Shown piece after piece: positions 8,585 to 16,772 of a DNA stretch of 64,000 bases. Source of the stretch: Aestuariibius sp. HNIBRBA575 (GTDB lineage Bacteria > Pseudomonadota > Alphaproteobacteria > Rhodobacterales > Rhodobacteraceae). Each line of letters starts with the position of its first letter. Within the stretch, counting starts at the first letter, position 1. The stretch is taken from NCBI RefSeq assembly GCF_040932005.1, contig NZ_CP162414.1, forward strand, positions 1,639,501 through 1,703,500. The letters run 5' to 3'. The translations under genes were made by a program, and so were the position numbers. The notes below the pieces were generated by a model that worked only from the letters and a program-made list of their open reading frames with translations, was not told where the DNA came from and made no database searches.

Positions 8585-8812
8585 ATGCAAATTCACAAAG
8601 CACATACCATTAACACCCCGTTGCATGCCGTTTTGCTGCGGGATGGGTTTGTGCGCCAAGAACACGGAAACCTGTTGATCGATGTGCCCAAAAGCATCGG
8701 AATTCTGGCGCGTTTACAAATGTTTATCAAAAAGGAGGCCGGTCATGGCTTTTATCGAACACGTCAACGTCACCGTCAAAGATCCCAAAGTCACAGCACA
8801 GATGTTGTGTGA
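8585..8812 (+). CDS. Possible 75-aa leader protein ahead of the VOC gene
   Basis: An open frame with a good ribosome binding site (AGAGGAAACAGG before ATG), positioned just after the SoxR-type promoter. It runs 68 bases into the VOC gene in another frame. The first 55 residues look protein-like (MQIHKAHTINTPLHAVLL and on), while the last 20 are the out-of-frame shadow of the VOC start. It might be a small protein, a translational-coupling leader or a decayed domain. I do not recognise it. Confidence 0.4.
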   Translation: MQIHKAHTINTPLHAVLLRDGFVRQEHGNLLIDVPKSIGILARLQMFIKKEAGHGFYRTRQRHRQRSQSHSTDVV

Positions 8813-9128
8813 TGTATTTGGGTGGAAAATCCGTTGGGAAGGCGAAGCCATCAATGGCGGATATACCATCCATGTTGGCACAGACACCCATTATCTGGCG
8901 GTCTATTCAGGGCCAGATCACAGCAAAAAAGGTCAGCCCATCGACACCTACATCACCCCAGGAGGCTTAAACCATGTTGGAATTGTTGTGCCCGATCTGG
9001 ATGCGGTTGAGGTCAAGGTCAAAGCCAAAGGCTATGTCCCCGGCAGCCATCAGGATTATGAGCCGGGGCGTCGGTTCTATTTTACAGAGGAGAATGGCGT
9101 GGAAATCGAAGTGGTCTGTTATGACTAG
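8745..9128 (+). CDS. VOC family (glyoxalase/bleomycin-resistance-like) protein
   Basis: A 127-residue single VOC domain made of two beta-alpha-beta-beta-beta modules. The first opens with MAFIEHVNVTVKDP and the second with GGLNHVGIVVPDLDAVE; it ends with the typical ENGVEIEVVCYD. Paired His and Glu at strand ends suggest a divalent metal site. Start ATG 8745 has a textbook AAGGAGG six bases upstream. The position behind a SoxR-type promoter suggests a role in detoxifying or sequestering redox-cycling compounds or electrophiles, though no substrate can be named. Confidence 0.85.
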   Translation: MAFIEHVNVTVKDPKVTAQMLCDVFGWKIRWEGEAINGGYTIHVGTDTHYLAVYSGPDHSKKGQPIDTYITPGGLNHVGIVVPDLDAVEVKVKAKGYVPGSHQDYEPGRRFYFTEENGVEIEVVCYD

Positions 9129-9132
9129 GTGA

Positions 9133-9840
9133 TTATTTCGATTGGACCCACTTTGCTTCGTTTGACCGGATCGCCTTGATCCGATCTTTGGTGGCGGGGT
9201 GGGTCATCAACCAAGCTGGCAGGCTGGATTTGGCGTTGTCATCCGTAGGTTTTTGGCCCGTCAACGCCCCAAGTTTGTGAAACAGATCAATCTGCGGCGC
9301 CGTTCCGATATTGGCTTTGATCAACAGGGCGCTTGCATAGGCGTCTGCCTCAAATTCATCATTCCGTGACAGCTTTGCCCCCAAAATCGACATGGCCGCG
9401 CTGACCAAATGCGGAACAACCATGCGCAACACCGGCGGCACCATCAGCATTATCGCCGCGCGGATTGCGTTTTGCCCGGCAAAACCGATCATGCGACGTC
9501 GCGAATGACCCAAGGCCACATGGCCCAATTCATGCGCAATAACGGACGCCAACTCGGCCCCGGTGATCGCGCCATCCTGAAATTTTTTGTAAAAGCCGCG
9601 GGTGATGAAAATCCGTCCATCGCTGGCCGCCAAGCCGTTGATCAGGTCGATTTCATAGATTTGCACCCTTATTTTAGGGATATCCAAGGCCCGCGCCAAA
9701 TCCGCAAGATGCACGTTTAACACAGGGTCATTCAGATCCGATGATTTCGAATCCAATTCACGGGCCGTGCGCCACATTGAAAACCGAAACGCGGCATATC
9801 CATAGATCAGGGCGATGAAAATCGGGGCAAATCTGAGCAT
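9133..9840 (-). CDS. M48-family zinc metalloprotease
   Basis: A 235-residue protease with an N-terminal transmembrane helix (MLRFAPIFIALIYGYAAF), the zinc motif HELGH in SVIAHELGHVALGH, and the downstream metal-ligand region NDEFEADAYA typical of HtpX/Ste24-like M48 enzymes. A second hydrophobic stretch follows the HEXXH. It probably acts in membrane protein quality control. I chose ATG 9840 because it starts directly at the membrane helix; an upstream in-frame start would add 31 residues lacking family features. It converges on the VOC gene with only four bases between the stops. Confidence 0.85.
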   Translation of the reverse strand: MLRFAPIFIALIYGYAAFRFSMWRTARELDSKSSDLNDPVLNVHLADLARALDIPKIRVQIYEIDLINGLAASDGRIFITRGFYKKFQDGAITGAELASVIAHELGHVALGHSRRRMIGFAGQNAIRAAIMLMVPPVLRMVVPHLVSAAMSILGAKLSRNDEFEADAYASALLIKANIGTAPQIDLFHKLGALTGQKPTDDNAKSSLPAWLMTHPATKDRIKAIRSNEAKWVQSK

Positions 9841-9966
9841 GTTTGCAATATGGCCATGACGGCTATGCACAACAAGAGGTGCTGATGGAATATCGTGCCC
9901 TTGAATTCTGCAATGCAGCATGTAGAACCCCACATAGGGAGGATGTTTGATCGAAGAGGGTCGATG

Positions 9967-10383
9967 ATGACATCCGAATTTATGTGCAACAGCGGGCCGA
10001 AAAACAGAGTTTTGGCCGATGTTTCACCCAGTGTTCTTAAGGGACTTCGCTTTGTTGGGCTTTGGCTCGGGGCGGCTGTGATTGCTGTTTTGACCGTCGC
10101 GTTGCCATTGCGCGCCGGGTTGGGCTGGCCCATTCCATTGTTGCAAATGACATTGGCGCTGGCGGCATTATATAGCGTTTATGCAATTCTTGCGGTGTTG
10201 GCGGGCCTGTTGGGGGCGATGAAACTGCAATTGACGCTGTTTACAGTGGTGGCCGGGCTGGTGCCGCTGGGTCCGTTTTTAAACGAACCTGCGCTTAGGG
10301 ACTGTCAGGATCGGTGTTCTGATCATCGCCGGCCTGTGCGCGGCGCAATTGTTTCAGCAATAAAAACCCCAAACCCAGCGTAA
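9967..10383 (+). CDS. Small integral membrane protein, possibly frameshifted at its end
   Basis: About 138 residues. After a short polar N-terminus come three or four hydrophobic helices (GLRFVGLWLGAAVIAVLTVA, then the LLQMTLALAAL and LTLFTVVAGLVPLG stretches). AAGAGGG precedes the ATG at 9967; an ATG at 9964 is an alternative. The last 30 residues turn polar and improbable (RDCQDRCSDHRR), whereas the next frame, entered by removing one G of GGG near 10299, continues as TVRIGVLIIAGLCAAQLFQQ and stops at 10361-10363. Either the gene carries a frameshift or the tail is real and overlaps dedA. Function unknown. Confidence 0.5.
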   Translation: MTSEFMCNSGPKNRVLADVSPSVLKGLRFVGLWLGAAVIAVLTVALPLRAGLGWPIPLLQMTLALAALYSVYAILAVLAGLLGAMKLQLTLFTVVAGLVPLGPFLNEPALRDCQDRCSDHRRPVRGAIVSAIKTPNPA

Positions 10384-10924
10384 TCGCGCCCGTTGTGAGA
10401 AACCCGATGGAATTGCTAAGCAACGTGGCGATGTCAGACAGCCGCGTCGCAAAGCTATAGCCAAGACCGATATAGACCGACACCCAGATCGTTTCGCCCA
10501 GAATATCTGCGATGCTAAACCGAACCCAAGACAGGCCGGTCATCCCCGCAATGGCATTGACCCATGGGCCAAGCGGCGCAAATAACCAAGTTGAAAAAAA
10601 CACCCCCCAAGCGCCGTTGCGATCGACGAATTTCTGCGCTCGCATCAGCGTTTTTTGCCGTTTGGGGCTGTTTTTGGTGAGGTTTTCCAGAAAATTTCCG
10701 CCCGCACGTCCCAATTGAAACCCGGCCTGGTCGCCCAAAATGGCCGCGCTCAGCGCTGCGGTGAAAACCTGCCACCCAATCAAATCCCCCGTCGCCACAA
10801 ACGCACCAGCTGATAGCATGATCAATGATGTGGGCACCGGTAGAAACAGGCAGGATAAAAACGCTGACGTAAAAACCAGCCAGATGCCATAACTGGACAC
10901 AAGGCTAAACAGAGTATCAGTCAT
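10295..10924 (-). CDS. DedA-family membrane protein
   Basis: A 209-residue DedA/VTT-domain protein of the inner membrane. These proteins flip polyprenyl-phosphate or phospholipid carriers and support envelope integrity. The visible features are the re-entrant-loop prolines (LFLPVPTSLIMLSAGAF and FAPLGPWVNAIAGMTG), the conserved GDQAGFQLGR segment and a C-terminal helix ending in an acidic tail. I chose ATG 10924, with an 8-base overlap with the upstream 119-aa gene; this makes it the last gene of the envelope operon beginning at 14454. Its tail overlaps the plus-strand membrane-protein frame. Confidence 0.85.
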   Translation of the reverse strand: MTDTLFSLVSSYGIWLVFTSAFLSCLFLPVPTSLIMLSAGAFVATGDLIGWQVFTAALSAAILGDQAGFQLGRAGGNFLENLTKNSPKRQKTLMRAQKFVDRNGAWGVFFSTWLFAPLGPWVNAIAGMTGLSWVRFSIADILGETIWVSVYIGLGYSFATRLSDIATLLSNSIGFLTTGAITLGLGFLLLKQLRRAQAGDDQNTDPDSP

Positions 10925-11276
10925 GAACGCGCGATCTGTGGGTTTCAATCACGTCGGTGATTTGGGCAATCAACACATCCAATTCCACACCGCGCGCATG
11001 GGCCAGATCGGCCAAAGATTGCGGATGTCCGTTAAAATCCGCCCGTTGCACATGCATCCCTTCCAGGATCACAGGGCGCGGCACCTGCCAGGAATTGGCC
11101 ACATACCCCAAAGTCATCCAGCCTTCGATGGTTTGATTTTGATGCGCCGGATCATTCCAGTAAATCCAGCGCGCCGTGGTTTGCGCCCCGAAAAATACCA
11201 TCACAGAGGCGGATATCAGAAAGGCAATGACCAGCAATTTGTTCTGCGCCCATAATCGTTTGAGCGCGCGGATCAT
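10917..11276 (-). CDS. Single-pass membrane protein in CoxE operon
   Basis: A 119-residue protein with one N-terminal transmembrane helix (about residues 15-33, LVIAFLISASVMVFFGA) after a basic start, which places the remaining 85 residues in the periplasm. Tryptophan- and proline-containing stretches (TARWIYWNDPAHQNQ and WQVPRPVILEG) precede a predicted helical tail. I know no function; similar small proteins occur beside the CoxE-like gene in Rhodobacterales. The start overlaps the CoxE-like stop by four bases (ATGA) and the end overlaps dedA, so translation is coupled in both directions. Confidence 0.75.
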   Translation of the reverse strand: MIRALKRLWAQNKLLVIAFLISASVMVFFGAQTTARWIYWNDPAHQNQTIEGWMTLGYVANSWQVPRPVILEGMHVQRADFNGHPQSLADLAHARGVELDVLIAQITDVIETHRSRVHD

Positions 11277-12460
11277 TTGCCCAATTCCTTCATGCCGCGT
11301 TCAATCCCGTCCAATGTCATCGGCACCATGCGATCGGGGCCAAAGATTGACTGGATCATCTGGATCGATTGGGTATAGCGCCAATACCTTTCGGGCAGGG
11401 GGTTGATCCACATGTGCTGGGGCCATTGATCCCGCGCCCGTTCCAGCCACGTTTGGCCGGCCTCTTCGTTCCAATGTTCATTTGCGCCGCCGGGATGGGC
11501 CACTTCGTAGGGGGACATGGACGCGTCCCCAACAAAGATGCATTTGTAATCCGGCCCATAGGTGTTCAGCACATCCCAAGTGGAGGTCTGCGCGTCCCAG
11601 CGGCGGGCATTGTCGCGCCACACGCCTTCGTAAAGGCAGTTGTGGAAATAATAATATTCCAGATGTTTGAATTCTGCACGGGCGGCAGAAAACAGCTCTT
11701 CGACCACTTTGATATGGGGGTCCATGGACCCGCCCACATCCAGAAACAGGATCACTTTGACTGCATTGCGCCGTTCGGGGCGGGTTTTCACGTCCAGATA
11801 GCCATGTTCGGCCGTGGCCTGAATGGTGCCGTCCAGATCCAGTTCGTCATGGGCCCCGTCACGGGCCCAATTGCGCAGGCGTTTCAAGGCAACTTTGATG
11901 TTGCGCGTGCCCAGTTCAACACTGTCATCCAGATTGCGAAATTCGCGTTTGTCCCAGACTTTCACGGCACGTTGATGGCGGCTTTCGGCTTGGCCGATAC
12001 GCACACCTTCGGGGTTATAGCCATAGGCACCAAAGGGCGACGTGCCCGCTGTGCCCACCCATTTATTGCCCCCTTGATGGCGGCCTTTTTGTTCCTCAAG
12101 CCGCTGTTTGAGCGTTTCCATCAGCTTGTCAAACCCGCCCAACGCTTCGATTTCGGCGCGTTCTTCGGGGGTCATATGTTTTTCGGCCATTTTACGCAGC
12201 CAGTCTTCTGGCAGATCGACAGCATTCATCACATCCGCGGCGCTGATCTGTTCAAGCCCCTGAAAGGAATGGGAAAAAGCGCGGTCGAATTTATCGAGAT
12301 TGCGTTCATCTTTGACCATTGATGTGCGGGCCAGATAGTAGAACGCTTCGATGTCATAGGTGACCAGACCGGCCCGCATGCCGGTCAAAAAGGTCAGATA
12401 TTCGCGCAAAGAAACCGGCACGCCGCCACTTCGAAGGGATTCGAAGAACGGGAAAAACAT
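11273..12460 (-). CDS. CoxE-like VWA-domain protein
   Basis: A 395-residue protein of the VWA containing CoxE-like family, the usual partner of MoxR AAA+ ATPases in assembling metal centres or complexes. The MIDAS-like metal site is FLDVGGSMDPH, where the second serine position of DXSXS is replaced by glycine. The C-terminal half has YYYFHNCLYEGVW and CIFVGDASMSPYEV. An acidic helical N-terminus precedes it. A MoxR ATPase is encoded at 16773-17612 on the same strand, the likely partner though separated by five genes. The start overlaps the 56-aa gene by one base (TGATG). Confidence 0.9.
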   Translation of the reverse strand: MFFPFFESLRSGGVPVSLREYLTFLTGMRAGLVTYDIEAFYYLARTSMVKDERNLDKFDRAFSHSFQGLEQISAADVMNAVDLPEDWLRKMAEKHMTPEERAEIEALGGFDKLMETLKQRLEEQKGRHQGGNKWVGTAGTSPFGAYGYNPEGVRIGQAESRHQRAVKVWDKREFRNLDDSVELGTRNIKVALKRLRNWARDGAHDELDLDGTIQATAEHGYLDVKTRPERRNAVKVILFLDVGGSMDPHIKVVEELFSAARAEFKHLEYYYFHNCLYEGVWRDNARRWDAQTSTWDVLNTYGPDYKCIFVGDASMSPYEVAHPGGANEHWNEEAGQTWLERARDQWPQHMWINPLPERYWRYTQSIQMIQSIFGPDRMVPMTLDGIERGMKELGK

Positions 12461-12630
12461 CAGCGATAGGACCGGTCAATCAGGACCAATGCAAACATTC
12501 CAATGATCCCTAAAATGATTGCGCCGACCAAGGCCCATTGCACCATATCAGCGGTTTTGCCGCCTTTGCGCCGGGCCTGAAATGCCCCCAAGATTGCTCC
12601 GATTATCAGGCCGCCCAGGGGGAAAATCAT
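12460..12630 (-). CDS. 56-residue two-helix membrane protein
   Basis: A small protein with two hydrophobic helices (MIFPLGGLIIGAILGAF and WALVGAIILGIIGMFALVL) joined by a basic loop (QARRKGGKT). The frame ends with TGA sharing its A with the ATG of the CoxE-like gene, and it begins four bases after the DUF2927 stop. Its position inside a tightly coupled operon and the clean membrane-helix pattern support it as a real gene despite its size. It might anchor or help recruit the VWA protein at the membrane; that is inference. Confidence 0.8.
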   Translation of the reverse strand: MIFPLGGLIIGAILGAFQARRKGGKTADMVQWALVGAIILGIIGMFALVLIDRSYR

Positions 12631-12634
12631 AGGT

Positions 12635-14008
12635 TTATCCTCTTAGCCAGGGCCTCAGAGCTGCGATTTCACGCTGGCGGGCCCGTACATTACGTTCGTC
12701 GCCAAACCCGTATCGCGCCCAGCCCAAACTGTCCAGACGCACGGCTTGGGCTTCTGAAAAACGACCCTCAATTTCAAGTGCTTCGGCCTGAAACATCATC
12801 AAGGTCGCCAAAAGGGCCGCGTTTTCGTGCTGGGCTGCCTGTGGAATGGCATAGCCAACAAGCCGAAGCACCTCTGCGGCGTCGCCTTCGGATAGGGCAA
12901 AGGCGGCCAATTGCACGGCCACATGGGCACGGTGAATGCGGGTGTTGTCGCTGCTGGCATAGGCGGCATCAGCGGCTTGGAATGACGCATAGGCGCGGTT
13001 TGGCGCGGTGCCGACCTGCAGGCGACCATGGGCGTAATGGGCAAACCCTCGGCGCGTGCCGTCCCAGTTGAAATTATTGGCCAACATCACAGCGCGTTCC
13101 GCGGCTGTGCGACGGGCCATTTGCGATGGACCACTGGACAGCGCGGTTTCCATGCTTTCGATCCAGTCGCGGGTGGTGTCATTCAACGGAATGCCGGACC
13201 GGCTTTGACCTGCGGGGTTCAGGCGGGCCAACAAGGCTGGCAAACGCGCGGCAACTTCGCCTTGGGTCATGCCATTTTGCAATTCCGGCGCATAATAGGC
13301 CCGCAAAATGGTCATATCAAACGGGGTTAGAACGGCGTGAATGTTGTCATCATTGAACACAGAATCCGGCAAACGATACAGATCATTTAGCGGTCCAAGC
13401 GCCTGTGCCAATTCTTCGTGCATACAGTCACGGATTTCTTGGGGGGCGACATCAGATGGTACAAAAATCGCAGCGCGATCCCGACGTGACAGGGTGGCCC
13501 AGTCTACCTGCGGGGTGCGGCGTGCGGTCAGGAATTCGTCCCAGCTGGAAATGCGGGGCACCACAAAACATGCGGCACGTGGCACAGCCCGTTGCAACGT
13601 TTCAGACGGGATCGCCTGAATAGTGATGCTGGCCGTATCTGCACCGGTCAGGAAAATATCAATGCCGGCCTCATTGCGCAGCCGCTGAAGCAAAGCGCGC
13701 AGATCGTCAATCATATGAGGTGGGATTTCACCGACAACCCGCACAGAAACAGGGGCTTCAAACCGGGTCATGCGGGGGATCAACCGGCCACTTTCCATAC
13801 GGAAGGTCAGATCAAGGAAATCTTCCATGATTTCTGAATTGGCGCGGGATGGGCCTGACACATGTTGCGGCGCAAAGGTGCGCATCGGTGGAAGGGCGGT
13901 GTTTAATCCCAGTGCCCGTGCGGGGGGCGGATCCTGAGGGACCGGGGCACAGGATGTTAGGAACGATAACGCAATCGCAGCGATGCGTTTGGCAACAAGT
14001 GATCTCAT
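12635..14008 (-). CDS. DUF2927-domain lipoprotein
   Basis: A 457-residue protein beginning with a lipoprotein signal peptide; the lipobox LTSC places the modified cysteine near residue 20. The DUF2927 domain follows (about residues 55-270), including the conserved CMHEELAQALGPLNDLYRLPDSVFND block, which resembles a metal-free or degenerate protease-like core. A helical, tetratricopeptide-like C-terminal third (AAYASSDNTRIHRAHVAVQL and on) could bind partners. The protein is likely at the periplasmic face of a membrane. The start overlaps the GNAT stop by four bases, and the small membrane protein gene follows at once. Confidence 0.85.
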   Translation of the reverse strand: MRSLVAKRIAAIALSFLTSCAPVPQDPPPARALGLNTALPPMRTFAPQHVSGPSRANSEIMEDFLDLTFRMESGRLIPRMTRFEAPVSVRVVGEIPPHMIDDLRALLQRLRNEAGIDIFLTGADTASITIQAIPSETLQRAVPRAACFVVPRISSWDEFLTARRTPQVDWATLSRRDRAAIFVPSDVAPQEIRDCMHEELAQALGPLNDLYRLPDSVFNDDNIHAVLTPFDMTILRAYYAPELQNGMTQGEVAARLPALLARLNPAGQSRSGIPLNDTTRDWIESMETALSSGPSQMARRTAAERAVMLANNFNWDGTRRGFAHYAHGRLQVGTAPNRAYASFQAADAAYASSDNTRIHRAHVAVQLAAFALSEGDAAEVLRLVGYAIPQAAQHENAALLATLMMFQAEALEIEGRFSEAQAVRLDSLGWARYGFGDERNVRARQREIAALRPWLRG

Positions 14009-14454
14009 GTAGCAGCCCTCTGATATTTAAGGAACGGCGTAAGTTCGCCAATCCGGTCATAGAGCTGCCGGGCGTTTGTATTATCAGACTGTGTTAACCA
14101 ATAGACGGACGACGTTCCGTGTTGATCTGCGGCGGCGTACACCGCTTCGATCAATGCACGTCCAACCCCGGTGCCACGCGTTTCAGGCGTTGCATATAGA
14201 TCCTGCAAATAACAGACATCTTCGGTTTTCCATGCATGTCGATGAAACAGGTAATGCGTCAGACCAACCAATTGGTCATTCGCCACTGCCACCAGACAGG
14301 AAAAATCCCGCGGGTCATCGCCCAATAGGCGATCAAAAGTCGTTTCATAGATTTCTGCGGACACATTGGTGCCGTAGAAACCCAAATAGGCCGTCCACAA
14401 ATCCTGCCACTGCGCCTTATCGAGGACGCTTAATGGGCGAATTTCAACCGGCAT
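14005..14454 (-). CDS. GNAT-family N-acetyltransferase
   Basis: A 149-residue acetyltransferase with the GNAT order: LVGLTHYLFHRH strand, LYATPETRGTGVGRALIEAV as the acetyl-CoA pyrophosphate loop (R/Q-x-x-G-x-G/A, here RGTGVGRA), then VYWLTQSDNTNARQLYDRIG. The substrate is unknown. I chose ATG 14454 where the fold begins; a TTG at 14469 lies six bases after AAGGAGC and is an equally good start adding five residues. It opens the envelope operon down to dedA, with a 4-base overlap to the DUF2927 gene. Confidence 0.82.
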   Translation of the reverse strand: MPVEIRPLSVLDKAQWQDLWTAYLGFYGTNVSAEIYETTFDRLLGDDPRDFSCLVAVANDQLVGLTHYLFHRHAWKTEDVCYLQDLYATPETRGTGVGRALIEAVYAAADQHGTSSVYWLTQSDNTNARQLYDRIGELTPFLKYQRAAT

Positions 14455-14658
14455 TTTTGCCTTGGTCAAAGTCTGCTCCTTATAGCTCACTCCAAACCTG
14501 CCAGAGGAGTGAGGCCGCGTTTTGCCCGGATTTAGGCAAAGTCGCGACAAAGGTATTAAGCAGAATTAACGCTGATTTGTGCAGTCTAAGTTGTTGAAGT
14601 TGCGGGATTAGATAAAAGGCGTGGCGCAAATGCCCCAGCCTATTTGTGCCCTAAATGC

Positions 14659-14690
14659 GGCCACCCCCAATATATTGATTGAGGGTGGCC
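14659..14690. terminator. Hairpin downstream of the MATE gene
   Basis: GGCCACCC and GGGTGGCC pair perfectly across a 16-base AT-rich loop. The element lies between the MATE stop and the GNAT start on the minus strand, so it probably separates the two transcripts. The T-run is short (CATTT). Confidence 0.5.
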
Positions 14691-14722
14691 CATTTTAGCA
14701 GGGTGGTCGAAGTCACATGATT

Positions 14723-16060
14723 TCAAGTGGGAATATTTGCCCGTTCCCAACCAATGGGTTTTGTTTGGATCAAGACAACAATTGTCACAATCGCGACAAG
14801 AAGCTCGGCCAGCACCCCAGCCAACCAGATCCCATCGCCCCCAAACACAAATGGCAGGGCCAATGTTAAGGGGATCGAAAACAGATACGTGCGTGACAAC
14901 ATCAACAATCCAGCGCGCGCCGCATCCCCGATCGCCATGTAATAGGTCCCGATCATCAACAAGGGTCCAAACAGAACCATCGACCACGAATTGATCCAGA
15001 TGATATGCGCTAATGTGTCGATCATGGCCTGATCCGATACAAAAACAGCGCCCAATACGGGGGCAAAGGCCAAAAACAGCACTTGCATCGTGCCCATATA
15101 GACAAAGGCTGCGATGATGCCGATCCGCAGGCATGATTGAACACGCAAGGTTAATCCAGCGCCGTAATTGTTGCTGATCAGGGTTTGAAACGCCATCGAC
15201 AGGCCCAGCAAAGGTAAAAACACAAAGGTCATCAATCGGGTCAGCAACCCAAAGGCTCCGCTATAGGTTTCGTAATCAGCTGTTTGCCAGATTTGCAGCG
15301 CATATAATGTCACGGCCGATCCAAGGCTAAGCCCCACATATCCGAGACTTTGAGGCAGCCCCAATGCAATGATTTGCTGGCTATGGGATGTGGTTAAACG
15401 CGAAAACAGGCGCGGTACGGGCATCGACCAGGTGAACAGGATCAGGCAAAACGCACAGGCCTGCGCCAGCAATGTGCCCATCGCCGATCCAAACACCCCC
15501 CAATCCAGCCCGACGATCAGCACCCAATCAAACAGAATGTTCAACAATGCCGAACTGAGCGTCACAAAGGTCATCAACCGCAGCCGCCCCGTTGCGCGCA
15601 ACGTGTCAATGCCAAGTCCAAGCGCAAAGCCCAACGGCGCCCCCCAAATCAGCACAGACAAATATAGATGCCCCATATCCGCTAAAATCTGGGCTTCGTT
15701 TGCGATCCAATAAGTCAGACCACGCCCCCAAATCACGAACCCAGCGATCAGCACCAGACAAACGCCCAATGCCGTCCTGCACGCGGATGTCAAAATGTCA
15801 GCGGTGTCCTGACCAGCCCCATGCGCACGGGCAAAAACCGATGAAAATCCGCCTGACACCAAGGTTGATAAGGCGATGATCATCATGAACAAAGGAAACA
15901 CCAAGGTCACGGCAACCACTGCATCCGGTCCAGTAAATTGTCCCAGAAAATACGCGTCCACGACGTTAAACAGCCCATTGACCAGCATGATCAACACAAT
16001 GGGCGCGGCGGTTTTTAGAAATGTGCGCCCCAATGGCGCCGTCAGATAAGCATTTGTCAT
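14723..16060 (-). CDS. MATE-family multidrug/metabolite efflux transporter
   Basis: A 445-residue protein with about 12 hydrophobic helices and the MATE layout of two six-helix halves. The early segment (AAPIVLIMLVNGLFNVVDAY, followed by FLGQFTGPDAVVAV) carries the family signature around helices 1 and 2. It should export cationic compounds using a Na+ or H+ gradient; the substrate is unknown. I chose ATG 16060 with GGAAC upstream; an in-frame start at 16132 would add 24 polar residues without helices. It lies between the small glyoxalase-superfamily gene and a hairpin on the same strand. Confidence 0.88.
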   Translation of the reverse strand: MTNAYLTAPLGRTFLKTAAPIVLIMLVNGLFNVVDAYFLGQFTGPDAVVAVTLVFPLFMMIIALSTLVSGGFSSVFARAHGAGQDTADILTSACRTALGVCLVLIAGFVIWGRGLTYWIANEAQILADMGHLYLSVLIWGAPLGFALGLGIDTLRATGRLRLMTFVTLSSALLNILFDWVLIVGLDWGVFGSAMGTLLAQACAFCLILFTWSMPVPRLFSRLTTSHSQQIIALGLPQSLGYVGLSLGSAVTLYALQIWQTADYETYSGAFGLLTRLMTFVFLPLLGLSMAFQTLISNNYGAGLTLRVQSCLRIGIIAAFVYMGTMQVLFLAFAPVLGAVFVSDQAMIDTLAHIIWINSWSMVLFGPLLMIGTYYMAIGDAARAGLLMLSRTYLFSIPLTLALPFVFGGDGIWLAGVLAELLVAIVTIVVLIQTKPIGWERANIPT

Positions 16061-16150
16061 TTTATGTTCCAAAACAGGCGCAGACGTCACGGAACGGCAT
16101 TCCAACGGATCATTGGAATGGTCCCGCGACATAGGTCTGCGAAAAGTAAA

Positions 16151-16582
16151 TTAAAGGGTTAGGATCAGGTGCGGTTGCCCATCAGAGGTTTTTTCCAACG
16201 TACGGCCTTGCTTGGACACAACTTTGGTGATCCGGCGGCGAAACGAGGAAAAATGCTGCGATGTCACCACATCAATCGCCGTATCAAATTTGATCGTCAG
16301 GCGATGTTTGTGACCGGGCAGGGGATCGGCATATAAAACCGTCCCTTCAAAAGCATGGCCCAAATACAGACCACGCAGGCGTTGGCCGGGTTTGTATCCG
16401 GGGGTATGATCCGTTTGCGCGGCCTTGGCACGCAATGTGTTCCAATCCCGCAATCCATAGGATTTCGCAATCAATTCAAGCGATTGGGAATGGGTGGTTG
16501 GACAACCGGTTTCAATCCGCGTCGATCGAAGTCGCGCAGCTTGGGTTTTTAGATCCTCAATAGAGGGAATAGAATTAGACAT
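16151..16582 (-). CDS. Glyoxalase-superfamily (Glyoxalase_8 N-terminal domain) protein
   Basis: A 143-residue protein. Residues 1-55 match the helical domain found at the start of many glyoxalase superfamily proteins (SIEDLKTQAARLRSTR, then THSQSLELIAKSYGLRDWNTL). The rest is a small beta-rich domain (GQRLRGLYLGHAFEGTVLYA and HRLTIKFDTAIDVV) followed by a basic stretch. It lacks an obvious VOC metal site, so enzyme activity is doubtful and a binding role is possible. It is transcribed in the same direction as MATE and MoxR. Confidence 0.6.
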   Translation of the reverse strand: MSNSIPSIEDLKTQAARLRSTRIETGCPTTHSQSLELIAKSYGLRDWNTLRAKAAQTDHTPGYKPGQRLRGLYLGHAFEGTVLYADPLPGHKHRLTIKFDTAIDVVTSQHFSSFRRRITKVVSKQGRTLEKTSDGQPHLILTL

Positions 16583-16772
16583 CTGGGTCCACTTTCAGGT
16601 CAGATGCAGTCGGGTTTGGTCGGGGCTTGCATTGCCGACAGACTGCATATTACTGAAGTCGGTCAGATATTCATCACGCGCTTCACCTTGGACATGCCAG
16701 CAAGCGGCCGGGGCGCGATCCCGTTGGCAGTCATGTGGCAGTCAAAGGCAAAGATGTCAAGGGCGCGCGTGA

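Noticed and set aside
11369..12322. 317-codon plus-strand open frame
   Set aside because: It is antisense to the CoxE-like VWA gene, which has clear motifs and operon coupling. The antisense frame has no ribosome site and no family features; it reflects the codon bias of the real gene.
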